A stretch of 26,538 nt of DNA, taken from the NCBI GenBank assembly GCA_028290325.1, contig JAQGJY010000250.1:1-26538 (forward strand), given 5' to 3'. This DNA comes from Tardiphaga sp. (lineage in GTDB: Bacteria; Pseudomonadota; Alphaproteobacteria; Rhizobiales; Xanthobacteraceae). Position numbers and translations under genes: made by a program. Under the pieces are notes generated by a model that saw only the letters and a list, made by a program, of their open reading frames with translations, was not told where the DNA came from and made no database searches. This document shows, in pieces, positions 14,123 to 21,167 of this stretch. How positions within the stretch are numbered: the stretch's first letter is position 1; each line of letters opens with the position of its first letter.

Positions 14123-14524
14123 TCAGCGATGATCGCGGGGGCGCTGCGGCTTCGGTGTGACAATGGGACGCCCGTCGGCGGTCGGGAGCGTGGCGCGGAT
14201 CTGTTTTGGGTTCCCCTTCGCCAGCTTCTCCGCGATGCCGAACAGCGCCTCGCGCCGGCTCATCTCGCGCCAGACGTCATCCGGATTGATGCCGGACGCG
14301 GCCCATAAAACCGTGAGATTATAAAGCAGATCGGCGCTTTCGCGCACCACGGCCTCGGTCCTGCCATTGACCGCATCGATCGCGACCTCGATGGCTTCCT
14401 CGGCCAGTTTTTTCGCCATCTGCGAGGTGCCGCGCTGAAATAACCTTGCGGTGCGCGACGCGGCCGGATCGAGGGCCCGGGCCGCGATCACCGCAAGGTA
14501 GAGCCTGTCCATCGAATCATTCAT
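14123..14524 (-). CDS. HisE/MazG-like phosphoribosyl-ATP pyrophosphohydrolase
   Basis: A 133-residue all-alpha NTP pyrophosphatase. The metal-binding motif is visible as EEAIE (Glu42, Glu43, Glu46) and ESAD (Glu62, Asp65) in KKLAEEAIEVAIDAVNG and VVRESADLLYNLTVLW. These match HisE, the second step of histidine synthesis, closely. HisE is usually near 100 residues; this protein has about 30 extra C-terminal residues rich in basic residues and prolines. No other his genes are near, so it may be a paralogue with a house-cleaning role instead of, or besides, histidine synthesis. Start codon choice is uncertain (ATG at 14524 or 14512). It may be co-transcribed with the YqaA-like gene 62 nt downstream. 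Confidence 0.85.
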   Translation of the reverse strand: MNDSMDRLYLAVIAARALDPAASRTARLFQRGTSQMAKKLAEEAIEVAIDAVNGRTEAVVRESADLLYNLTVLWAASGINPDDVWREMSRREALFGIAEKLAKGNPKQIRATLPTADGRPIVTPKPQRPRDHR

Positions 14525-14577
14525 GACGTGACGATAGCTTATCGCTGCGACAAACGTGCAAACGCTAATTAAATCCG

Positions 14578-14589
14578 TACGTTAACGTA
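14578..14589. promoter_or_regulatory. 12-bp perfect palindrome upstream of the HisE-like gene
   Basis: TACGTTAACGTA reads the same on both strands and lies 53 nt before the HisE-like start, immediately beside the hairpin at 14592-14613. It could be a repressor site or simply part of the terminator region; there is no evidence for a specific regulator. Confidence 0.3.
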
Positions 14590-14591
14590 AA

Positions 14592-14613
14592 GCGCCGGCC
14601 CAGCGGCCGGCGC
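14592..14613 (-). terminator. Strong hairpin terminating the Gly/Tyr-rich protein gene
   Basis: Arms GCGCCGGCC (14592-14600) and GGCCGGCGC (14605-14613) form a perfect 9-bp stem with a 4-nt loop. It starts 23 nt beyond the stop of the minus-strand gene and is followed on that strand by TTTACGTTAACG, a short T tract. This fits an intrinsic terminator. Confidence 0.7.
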
Positions 14614-14635
14614 GCGCGGGTCGAAAGGTTCCTTG

Positions 14636-15088
14636 TTACCAGCTCGCCAGCGGATGACCCCGATAGAGCGGCACGTTGCCGTTGCCGTGCCGGTAGCCAT
14701 AGCTGCGGCCGTAATAGGCCGGGCCGGTGTCATAGCCGTCGCCGTAATAGGCGGGCCCGCCGCCGTAGGCGTAGGACTCATAGGGGCCGCCATAGTCATA
14801 GCCGTAGCCACGGTTAGCCTGCGAGGCGATGATCGCCGTGCCGACGATGCCGGCGAAAGCCGCCGCCGCCGCCGCGCCACCGTAGCCGCCACCTCGGCCA
14901 TAGCGCCGGCGTTGCGAACTGAAATCCGTCACGTCGCTGGTGCCAGTCTGAGCCGAAACCGCTACCGGAGCCTTCGCGAGCGGCGTGACCGCCTGCGACG
15001 GTTGCGTCATCGTGATCGCGAATGCCACCGCTGTCGTCAGCAAAGCAGCGTGCTTCAGCGAGCAAGCCATCGGTTTGCGCGTCAACAT
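14636..15088 (-). CDS. Gly/Tyr-rich secreted protein
   Basis: A 150-residue protein with a signal peptide (about residues 1-33, ending PSQA). A Gly/Ala stretch follows (GRGGGYGGAAAAAAFAGIVG), containing a hydrophobic segment AGIVGTAIIASQA that may insert in a membrane. The C-terminal half is low-complexity Gly/Tyr-rich sequence (YGYDYGG, GPAYYGDGYD). GGAGGA at 15095-15100, 6 nt before the ATG, supports the start. Similar short Gly/Tyr-rich exported proteins are common in rhizobia and are of unknown function. It has its own terminator and is divergent from the solute-binding protein gene, so it is probably monocistronic. Confidence 0.82.
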   Translation of the reverse strand: MLTRKPMACSLKHAALLTTAVAFAITMTQPSQAVTPLAKAPVAVSAQTGTSDVTDFSSQRRRYGRGGGYGGAAAAAAFAGIVGTAIIASQANRGYGYDYGGPYESYAYGGGPAYYGDGYDTGPAYYGRSYGYRHGNGNVPLYRGHPLASW

Positions 15089-15306
15089 GTCACGTCCTCC
15101 GGTTACGCCAGTCAGGCGAATTCAGGTAGGCAACAACTAAGGCGCGCGGCAAAGGTTCCGCCGCTGGGCCTTCCGGGCGCGACGGCGCGGTGGCATTCAT
15201 CTGCGCTTCAGTCTTGTCGCGGCAGGGTCCTTGCGGCATTCAACGACCCTACCGCCGCCAGCTCGTCGCGCCGGTTTGGTTTTCTCCGTTTGCGTCAGAT
15301 CTGCCG

Positions 15307-16356
15307 ATGCGCCTGTTCGCTGTTGTCACGCTCCGTCCGCTTCGCGCGCTGCTCGCCGGCGCGCTGCTGTTCGGCGCGGGTGTGGCGCGCGCGGCGGACG
15401 AATCGAATCCGGTGACGCCGATTCAGCTCACGTTCGAACGGCCGCTGGATGCCGTCGGCGCGCCTTTCGTGCTGGCCGCGTCGAAAGGATTTTACCGCGC
15501 CGAATCAGTTGCGGTCGCGAATAACTTTGTAAACGGATCGCAGGAGGCGCTGGCGCGCGTCGCCAGTGGTGTCAGCGATATCGCGCTCGTCGATATCAAT
15601 GCGCTGATCCGCTATCGCGACAAGGCCGACGCCGCGCCGATCAAAGCGGTCTATATGCTGCTCAATGCGGCGCCCTACGCGATCGTGGCGCGCAAGAGTC
15701 GCGGCATCGGCGCGCTCGCCGATATGGCCGGCAAGACACTGGGCGTCGCGGACGGCGATCTGTCGATCCGGTTATGGCCGGCGGTGGCGAAGCGCAATGG
15801 CATCACGCTCGCCAGCGTGCGGCTGGATCGCATCGGGGCGGCGGTGCGCGAGCCGATGCTGTCGGCCGGACAGGTCGATGCCGTCGCCGGCTTCTCCTAT
15901 CTGTCGGCGGTCAATCTGCGCGATCGCGGCATTCCGGCCGGCGATCTCGCGGTGTTGCGCTTCGCTGATTACGGCAGCGTCGCCTATGGGCTTGCGCTGG
16001 TGGTCAACCCGAAATTCGCCGCCACAAAGCCGCAGGCGGTGCGCGGATTTCTTCGCGCCGTCACGGCCGGCCTGCAATTCGCGATCAGGCACCCCGCGCA
16101 GGCGGTCGAGGATGTGTTGCCGCAACTCGATGGCGGCGCGCGCGATCTCGAATTGGCGCGGCTGAAGACGGCATTGCACGACAACATCGTGACGCCGGAT
16201 GTCAAACGTGACGGGCTTGGCGGCATCGATCCCGCGCGCTTCGCCGCCTCGGTCGGCGAGATCGCCGAGGATTTCAAGTTTCAGAAACCGCCGGCGGTGG
16301 ACGATATCTTCGACGCCTCGTTTCTGCCGGACGCATCATTGCGGAAGGTGGAGTGA
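15307..16356 (+). CDS. Orphan ABC-type solute-binding protein (NMT1/SsuA-like)
   Basis: A 349-residue periplasmic binding protein with a signal peptide ending VARAADE. It has the type II binding-protein pattern of NMT1/TauA/SsuA proteins: FVLAASKGFYRAESV, VASGVSDIALVDINALI, and later RSRGIGALADMAGKTLGV-like sequence (KSRGIGALADMAGK). Relatives bind sulphonates, nitrate, taurine or pyrimidine precursors for ABC importers. I start it at the ATG at 15307 because the open upstream part to 15190 lacks secretion features. No importer permease or ATPase is adjacent; the next gene is an exporter. The ligand is therefore unknown, and the protein may serve a distant importer or a signalling role. Confidence 0.85.
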   Translation: MRLFAVVTLRPLRALLAGALLFGAGVARAADESNPVTPIQLTFERPLDAVGAPFVLAASKGFYRAESVAVANNFVNGSQEALARVASGVSDIALVDINALIRYRDKADAAPIKAVYMLLNAAPYAIVARKSRGIGALADMAGKTLGVADGDLSIRLWPAVAKRNGITLASVRLDRIGAAVREPMLSAGQVDAVAGFSYLSAVNLRDRGIPAGDLAVLRFADYGSVAYGLALVVNPKFAATKPQAVRGFLRAVTAGLQFAIRHPAQAVEDVLPQLDGGARDLELARLKTALHDNIVTPDVKRDGLGGIDPARFAASVGEIAEDFKFQKPPAVDDIFDASFLPDASLRKVE

Positions 16357-16440
16357 TTTTTCACGCCCGCGAAGTGGTCCGCGCGCGCCGATGGGTCGTC
16401 AACTAATCAATCCGGTCTTCCTCGCTATCCAAGCAAGACG

Positions 16441-16503
16441 TGATTGCTTCGTCGCGTAGCTTCCTCGAAGATGAGGAACGTCGGCTCCTCGCAATGACGA
16501 GCG
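16441..16503. repeat. Palindromic intergenic repeat, copy 2
   Basis: The gap 16357-16534 has no gene. It contains GATTGCTTCGTCGCG, a small hairpin (TTCCTC at 16461-16466 with GAGGAA at 16473-16478), and then CTCCTCGCAATGACGAGCG. The last 17 bases equal those at 209-225. Compared with the compact form of such repeats, a hairpin of about 26 bp appears inserted between the GATTGCTTCGTCGC and CCTCGCAATGACG halves. That reading is inferred from the two copies here and from my memory of this repeat type. Confidence 0.55.
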
Positions 16504-16534
16504 AACCGGCCGGCAACCGCAAGGCAATCCCCGC

Positions 16535-18322
16535 ATGTCGATGCCCCGTCTCTACGCCCGTGTTCTCGGCCTGCTCGGCAAGGAGACGCGGCTCGGCTGG
16601 TTGCTCGCGGCCGCGAACCTGATGCTGGCCGCCGCGCAATTCGCTGAGCCGGTGCTGTTCGGCCGCATCATCGATGTGCTGTCGGGCAATCTGTCGACCG
16701 GCGCGATGGCCCGCGAGGTCGCCTCGCCCTGGCCGCTGCTGGCGGCGTGGGTCGCCTTCGGTCTGTTCACGATCGGCTGCGGCGCGGCCGTCACCCTGAA
16801 TGCCGAGCGACTGGCGCATCGCCAGCGGCAGGTCGTACTGACGAATTATTTCGAGCACATCATGCAATTGCCGCTGACCTTCCACACCGGCACGCATTCG
16901 GGCCGGCTGATGAAGGTGATGCTCCAAGGCACCGACGCCTTGTGGCGATTATGGCTCGGCTTCTTCCGCGAACACTTCGCCGCTTTCGTTTCGCTGGTCG
17001 TGCTGCTGCCGCTGTCACTTTACATCAACTGGCGGCTGGCGATCCTGTTGTTCCTCCTCTGCGTCGTCTTCACGGTGCTGACGACGTTGGTGGTGCGAAA
17101 AACCTACGGCATGCAAAGCGAAGTCGAGGAGCATTACAGCGACCTCTCCAGCCGCGCCTCCGACGCGCTCGGCAACGTCGCGCTGGTGCAGAGTTTCGTG
17201 CGGATCGATTCCGAAGTGCAGGGTCTGCGCGATGTCGCCGGGCGCCTGCTGGCGGTGCAGATGCCGGTTCTGTCGTGGTGGGCGCTGGTCACGGTCATGA
17301 CGCGCGCCTCGACCACGATCACGGTGCTGGCGATTTTCAGCGTCGGCATCGTGCTGCACCAACAGGGCCTGACGACCGTGGGCGAGATCGTGATGTTCGT
17401 CAGCTTCGCGACAATGCTGATTCAGCGTCTCGAACAGGTCGTCGGTTTCATCAACAGTGTCTTCATGGAAGCGCCGCGCCTGCAGGAATTCATGAACGTG
17501 CTCGATGCCGTTCCGGCGGTGCGCGATCGGCCCGATGCGATCGATCCCGGCCGGCTGCAAGGCCTGGTTGAATTCGACAACGTGTCGTTTTCCTATGACG
17601 GCAAGCGGGCGGCGGTGGCGGACCTGTCGTTCACCGCGCTGCCGGGCCAGACCATCGCCCTGGTCGGCGATACGGGCGCGGGCAAATCGACCGCGATCGC
17701 GCTATTGCATCGGGCATTCGATCCGCAATCCGGTTTCATCCGCATCGACGGCATGGATGTGCGCGGCATGGCGCTCGGCGCCTTGAGACGCAACATCGGC
17801 GTCGTGTTTCAGGAAGCGCTGCTGTTCAATCGCTCGATTGCGGACAATCTCCGCGTCGGCAAGCCGGACGCGACCGAGGACGAGTTGCGCGCGGCGGCGC
17901 AACGGGCGCAGGCGCTGGATTTCATCGAGCGCGCGGACCTGAAATTTGGAACCAATGCCGGCGAGCGCGGCCGCCTGCTGTCAGGCGGCGAGCGTCAGCG
18001 GCTGTCGATCGCGCGTGCGATTTTGAAAGATCCGCCGATCCTGATTCTCGACGAGGCGACGTCGGCGCTCGACGCCGTGACCGAGCAGAAAGTCAACGCC
18101 GCGCTCGATGAGGTCATGATAGGCCGCACCACATTCGTGATCGCGCACCGGCTTTCGACGATCCGCAAGGCGACGCGCATCCTGGTGTTCGAGCAGGGCC
18201 GCGTGATCGAAAGTGGCACCTTCGATGAACTCGTCGCGCAAGGCGGGCACTTCGCGGCGCTCGCCACCGCGCAATTCATGGTGCACGATTCGGCTCGACA
18301 GGACGCCGCCCAAGATCACTGA
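16535..18322 (+). CDS. ndvA: NdvA-like beta-glucan ABC exporter (fused permease-ATPase)
   Basis: A 595-residue half-transporter. The N-terminal membrane domain (about residues 1-310) resembles NdvA/ChvA: LYARVLGLLG, FAEPVLFGRIIDVLSG, and EEHYSDLSSRASDALGNVALVQSF. The ATPase domain has Walker A GDTGAGKS (378-385), signature LSGGERQ (482-488), Walker B ILILDEATSALD (Asp506, Glu507) and the H-loop His538. NdvA exports cyclic beta-1,2-glucan to the periplasm in rhizobia, where the glucans help in osmoadaptation and host interaction; the homodimer is the working unit. AAGG lies 10 nt before the ATG. No glucan synthase gene is visible here. The last 47 bases overlap the convergent ampG-like gene. 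Confidence 0.88.
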   Translation: MSMPRLYARVLGLLGKETRLGWLLAAANLMLAAAQFAEPVLFGRIIDVLSGNLSTGAMAREVASPWPLLAAWVAFGLFTIGCGAAVTLNAERLAHRQRQVVLTNYFEHIMQLPLTFHTGTHSGRLMKVMLQGTDALWRLWLGFFREHFAAFVSLVVLLPLSLYINWRLAILLFLLCVVFTVLTTLVVRKTYGMQSEVEEHYSDLSSRASDALGNVALVQSFVRIDSEVQGLRDVAGRLLAVQMPVLSWWALVTVMTRASTTITVLAIFSVGIVLHQQGLTTVGEIVMFVSFATMLIQRLEQVVGFINSVFMEAPRLQEFMNVLDAVPAVRDRPDAIDPGRLQGLVEFDNVSFSYDGKRAAVADLSFTALPGQTIALVGDTGAGKSTAIALLHRAFDPQSGFIRIDGMDVRGMALGALRRNIGVVFQEALLFNRSIADNLRVGKPDATEDELRAAAQRAQALDFIERADLKFGTNAGERGRLLSGGERQRLSIARAILKDPPILILDEATSALDAVTEQKVNAALDEVMIGRTTFVIAHRLSTIRKATRILVFEQGRVIESGTFDELVAQGGHFAALATAQFMVHDSARQDAAQDH

Positions 18323-19652
18323 AATGGCCGCGCGATTGCAGCCACAGCAGCAGGATCAGGCTCGGGATCGCGACCAGCACGCTGACGACGAAGAACATCG
18401 GCCAGCCCGTCGCGCCGGCAACGTAGCCCGCGCCCGATGACAGATAGATGCGCCCGACCGAGGCCAGCGCGGTCAGCAGCGCATATTGCGTCGCCGTGTG
18501 CAGCGGGTTGTTGCACAGCGCGGACAGGTAGGCGACGAAGATCACCGTGCCGATCGCGCCGGTGAATGCCTCGACGCTGACCGCGATGGTCAGCGCCCAT
18601 TGTTGCGGGCCGACCAGCGCCAGCCAGCTGAAGGTCAGGTTCGAGACCGCCTGCAGAATGCCGCCGATCCACAGGCAGCCGACCAGCGGCACCGCGCGGG
18701 CGAGAAAGCCGCCGGCGAAGCCGCCGATCAAGGTGGCGGCGAGGCCGACGCCCTTGACGATGATCGCGTAGTCGTTGCGCGAGAACCCGGTGTCGATGAT
18801 GAACGGCACCGTCATCGCGCCGGCGAACGCGTCGGTGAACTTGAACAGCATCACGAAGATCAACACCACGATGGCGTCGCGCCGCGACAGGAAATCCGAG
18901 AATGCCGTGATCGCGGTCTGCGCGACTCGCCGCAACGACGGCGGCGCGTCGGTTTCGGATTCCGCGAGACGCGACGACGCGGGTTCCCGCGCCAGCAACA
19001 CGGTGACGATGCCGATCGTCACCAAGGCCGCCATCACGGCGAAGCTCGCGGTCCAGGCCTGCAAGCGTCCGAGACCCGCCGTCTCGAAGCCGGTGACGAG
19101 GAACAGCGCGCCGGCGGTCGATGCCACCATGCCGATCCGGTAGGCCGCGACATAAGACGCCATGCCGGCGGCCTGTTCGTTATCCGCCAGGCTTTCGACG
19201 CGAAAGGCATCGACGACGATGTCCTGCGTCGCCGACGCCGTCGCCACCAGCAAGGCGCCGAGCGCGACATAGAAAGGTGATTTGGCCGGGTCTGTCAGCG
19301 CCAGCCCCAGTATCGCCGCCATCAGCAGCAATTGCGTGAACACCAGCCAGCCGCGCCGGCGGCCGAGCCAGTGGGTCAGCAGGGGAATCGGCAGACCATC
19401 GACCAACGGCGCCCAGAGGAACTTTAGCGTGTAGGGCGTGCCGACCAGCGTGAACAGGCCGATGGTGCCGAGATTGACGCCGTTTTCGCTGACCCAGACC
19501 AGCAGCGTCGAGCCCGATAGCGCCAACGGCAGGCCCGAGGAGAAGCCAAGGAACATCACGATCAGCACGCGCCGCTGCAGATAGACCGCGAGCGCCTCGC
19601 GCCAGGTCGCGCGCGGCTTTAACATCTGGTTGGCGTCAGGGGTCGCGGTCAT
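18276..19652 (-). CDS. ampG: AmpG-like MFS permease
   Basis: A 458-residue integral membrane protein of the major facilitator superfamily with about 12 hydrophobic segments. It matches AmpG, the muropeptide importer: MFLGFSSGLPLALSGSTL near the N-terminus, FTLVGTPYTLKFLWAPLVDG, RRRGWLVFTQ and ATQDIVVDAFRVE. AmpG takes up anhydro-muropeptides from peptidoglycan turnover and so feeds recycling and, in many bacteria, beta-lactamase induction. No ampC, ampR or recycling enzyme genes lie next to it. The frame opens at the ATG at 19652; the ATG at 19625 is an alternative, and neither has a strong ribosome binding site. The 3' end overlaps ndvA by 47 nt on the opposite strand. Confidence 0.88.
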   Translation of the reverse strand: MTATPDANQMLKPRATWREALAVYLQRRVLIVMFLGFSSGLPLALSGSTLLVWVSENGVNLGTIGLFTLVGTPYTLKFLWAPLVDGLPIPLLTHWLGRRRGWLVFTQLLLMAAILGLALTDPAKSPFYVALGALLVATASATQDIVVDAFRVESLADNEQAAGMASYVAAYRIGMVASTAGALFLVTGFETAGLGRLQAWTASFAVMAALVTIGIVTVLLAREPASSRLAESETDAPPSLRRVAQTAITAFSDFLSRRDAIVVLIFVMLFKFTDAFAGAMTVPFIIDTGFSRNDYAIIVKGVGLAATLIGGFAGGFLARAVPLVGCLWIGGILQAVSNLTFSWLALVGPQQWALTIAVSVEAFTGAIGTVIFVAYLSALCNNPLHTATQYALLTALASVGRIYLSSGAGYVAGATGWPMFFVVSVLVAIPSLILLLWLQSRGHFSDLGRRPVEPNRAP

Positions 19653-19827
19653 GCGCCAGTGCTAGCAGATTCGGAGGCTTCGTCATCGCGGGTGGCGCCG
19701 GTCCTCGTTTTCGAGGATGGCTGCCGGTTTCGTCGCCGAAGCGGCGTGACCACGCTTTGACTCCCCGCCATGCCAGCGCCCGCACAAACCGGGTGGCGGA
19801 TCGGCGAATTCGGCGGCACAGTACCGC
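19653..19827. promoter_or_regulatory. Divergent region between ampG-like and ogt genes
   Basis: 175 nt with a perfect small hairpin (TCCTCG at 19702-19707, loop TTTT, CGAGGA at 19712-19717). I saw no clear promoter hexamers. The hairpin resembles the one inside the repeat at 16461-16478, so it may be a related repeat remnant. Confidence 0.3.
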
Positions 19828-20370
19828 ATGACCGGCGTCAACCATGCGATGTTCGACAGCGCGATCGGCCTCTGCGGCGTGGCGTGGGGGCCGCGCGGCC
19901 TCGTGGCCGTGCAACTGCCGCAGCAGACCGAGGCGCAGACCCGCAAGCGCCTGATCCAGCGTTGCGGCGAGATCGCCGAAACGCCGCCGCCGGAGTCCGT
20001 GCGCCGCGCCATCGCCGCGATCGTCGAATTGCTCACAGGCGACAAGCGCGATCTCACAGACATCGCGCTGGATCTCGACGGTGTGCCGGACTTCCATCGC
20101 AACGTTTATGATATCACGCGGACCATTCCGCCGGGCCGCACGCTGACCTACGGCGATATCGCCAAGGCACTCGGCGGCGTGGAATTGTCACGCGACGTCG
20201 GGCAGGCGCTGGGGCGCAATCCGTGCCCGATCGTGGTGCCGTGCCATCGCGTGCTCGCCGCCGGCGACAGACCCGGCGGGTTCTCGGCCAATGGCGGCGT
20301 CGTGACCAAGTTGAAGTTGCTGGAGATCGAGGGCGCGGTGGTGAATTACACGCCCTCGCTTTTTGATTAG
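19828..20370 (+). CDS. ogt: Methylated-DNA-[protein]-cysteine S-methyltransferase
   Basis: A 180-residue DNA repair protein that transfers the alkyl group from O6-methylguanine to its own cysteine. The active site is clear: IVVPCHRV with acceptor Cys139, His140 and Arg141. The preceding segment FHRNVYDITRTIPPGRTLTYGDIAKALG is the conserved DNA-binding domain with its helix-turn-helix, and the N-terminal part has the usual small ribonuclease-like fold. Length is typical of Ogt; it lacks the Ada regulatory domain. The ATG at 19828 is used; the ATG at 19849 is also possible, and neither has a good ribosome binding site. Its stop codon directly abuts the stop codon of the convergent GST gene. Confidence 0.93.
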   Translation: MTGVNHAMFDSAIGLCGVAWGPRGLVAVQLPQQTEAQTRKRLIQRCGEIAETPPPESVRRAIAAIVELLTGDKRDLTDIALDLDGVPDFHRNVYDITRTIPPGRTLTYGDIAKALGGVELSRDVGQALGRNPCPIVVPCHRVLAAGDRPGGFSANGGVVTKLKLLEIEGAVVNYTPSLFD

Positions 20371-20988
20371 CTAGGCTGCCGGCGGTGCGGAAATCCGGAT
20401 CGACTCGCGCTGCATCATGCGCTCGTGGAACGCCTTGAGGTTCGGATAGGCGTCACGCCATCCGCAATCGGCAAAGCGGAAATCCGCATAGCCAAGCACG
20501 CAGACCAGGCCGATCTGGACGATGTCGAGGCCGCGCGACAGCACGTCGGCGTCCTTGTCGAATTTGGCCATGCCGACCCACGCCCTGTTCCAGTGATCGT
20601 CCGACCACGCCTGCCAGAACAACTCCTTCGGCCGCACCATCTTTTCGTAGCGACACAGCAGCATTGAATCGAGCATGCCCTGCAACAGCGAATGATCGCT
20701 CTTGGCCCGCCAACGCGTTGCGCCGGACGCCGGAATGAGCTTGCCGCCGCCGGCGAGGTCGTCGAGATATTCGACGATGACGTAGGAATCCAGAATGACG
20801 CTGCCGTCGTCGAGGATCAACGCCGGCAGCTTCTTCAGCGGATTGACGTCGTGCATATAGGCGTCGTTCGCCTCGCCCGGCGTCACCTTGGCCGAGATGA
20901 ACTCGATTTGATCGATCAGTCCGAGTTCGATGGCGGCGACGCGCACCTTGCGCGCGAACGGCGAGGCGGGCGAATAAGAGAGTTTCAT
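20371..20988 (-). CDS. Glutathione S-transferase family protein
   Basis: A 205-residue cytoplasmic protein. The N-terminal thioredoxin-like domain (about residues 1-80) starts MKLSYSPASPFARKVRVAA, with a serine/proline active-site region (SPASPFARK). It contains KKLPALILDDGSVILDSYVIVEYLD, in which the cis-proline and the D/E-S glutathione-contact motif are present. The C-terminal part is the usual all-alpha domain. The family conjugates or reduces substrates using glutathione; the substrate here is unknown. The gene is convergent with ogt with no intervening base and is followed upstream by a region with a palindromic repeat. No operon partner is evident. Confidence 0.92.
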   Translation of the reverse strand: MKLSYSPASPFARKVRVAAIELGLIDQIEFISAKVTPGEANDAYMHDVNPLKKLPALILDDGSVILDSYVIVEYLDDLAGGGKLIPASGATRWRAKSDHSLLQGMLDSMLLCRYEKMVRPKELFWQAWSDDHWNRAWVGMAKFDKDADVLSRGLDIVQIGLVCVLGYADFRFADCGWRDAYPNLKAFHERMMQRESIRISAPPAA

Positions 20989-21010
20989 GCGAGTCCCCAG
21001 ATGGTTGCGT

Positions 21011-21080
21011 GTCCCGGACGCGGCGCGGCGCCGGCGCGCACCTGCATCGTTTATCTTGCGATGCGCCGCGGAGCCGGGAC
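21011..21080. repeat. Large imperfect palindrome between the GST and FAH-family genes
   Basis: Two pairs of arms are nested: GTCCCGG (21011-21017) with CCGGGAC (21074-21080), and GCGGCGC (21020-21026) with GCGCCGC (21063-21069). Short unmatched bases separate them, and the loop is 36 nt. Nearby, the minus strand reads GGATTGCCTCGCA (21114-21126), the same 13-mer as in the repeat at 203-215. The GTCCCGGACGCGGCGC type of palindrome is, as far as I recall, widespread in Bradyrhizobium intergenic DNA. The whole 20989-21167 gap appears to be repeat sequence with no gene. Confidence 0.5.
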
Positions 21081-21167
21081 CGCCATGATGGCATGTCCGT
21101 CACGGCCCGGCTCTGCGAGGCAATCCGCGTATTGCCCGCAGTGCCGGGGCACAGTCACGCGTTGAAT

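Noticed and set aside
14569..14585. TTAA-N9-TTAAC upstream of the HisE-like gene considered as a CtrA box
   Set aside because: The spacing is nine bases.
19770..20111. A 113-codon frame starting ahead of the ogt gene
   Set aside because: It is a different frame over the ogt coding region; Ogt has the complete PCHR active site in its own frame.
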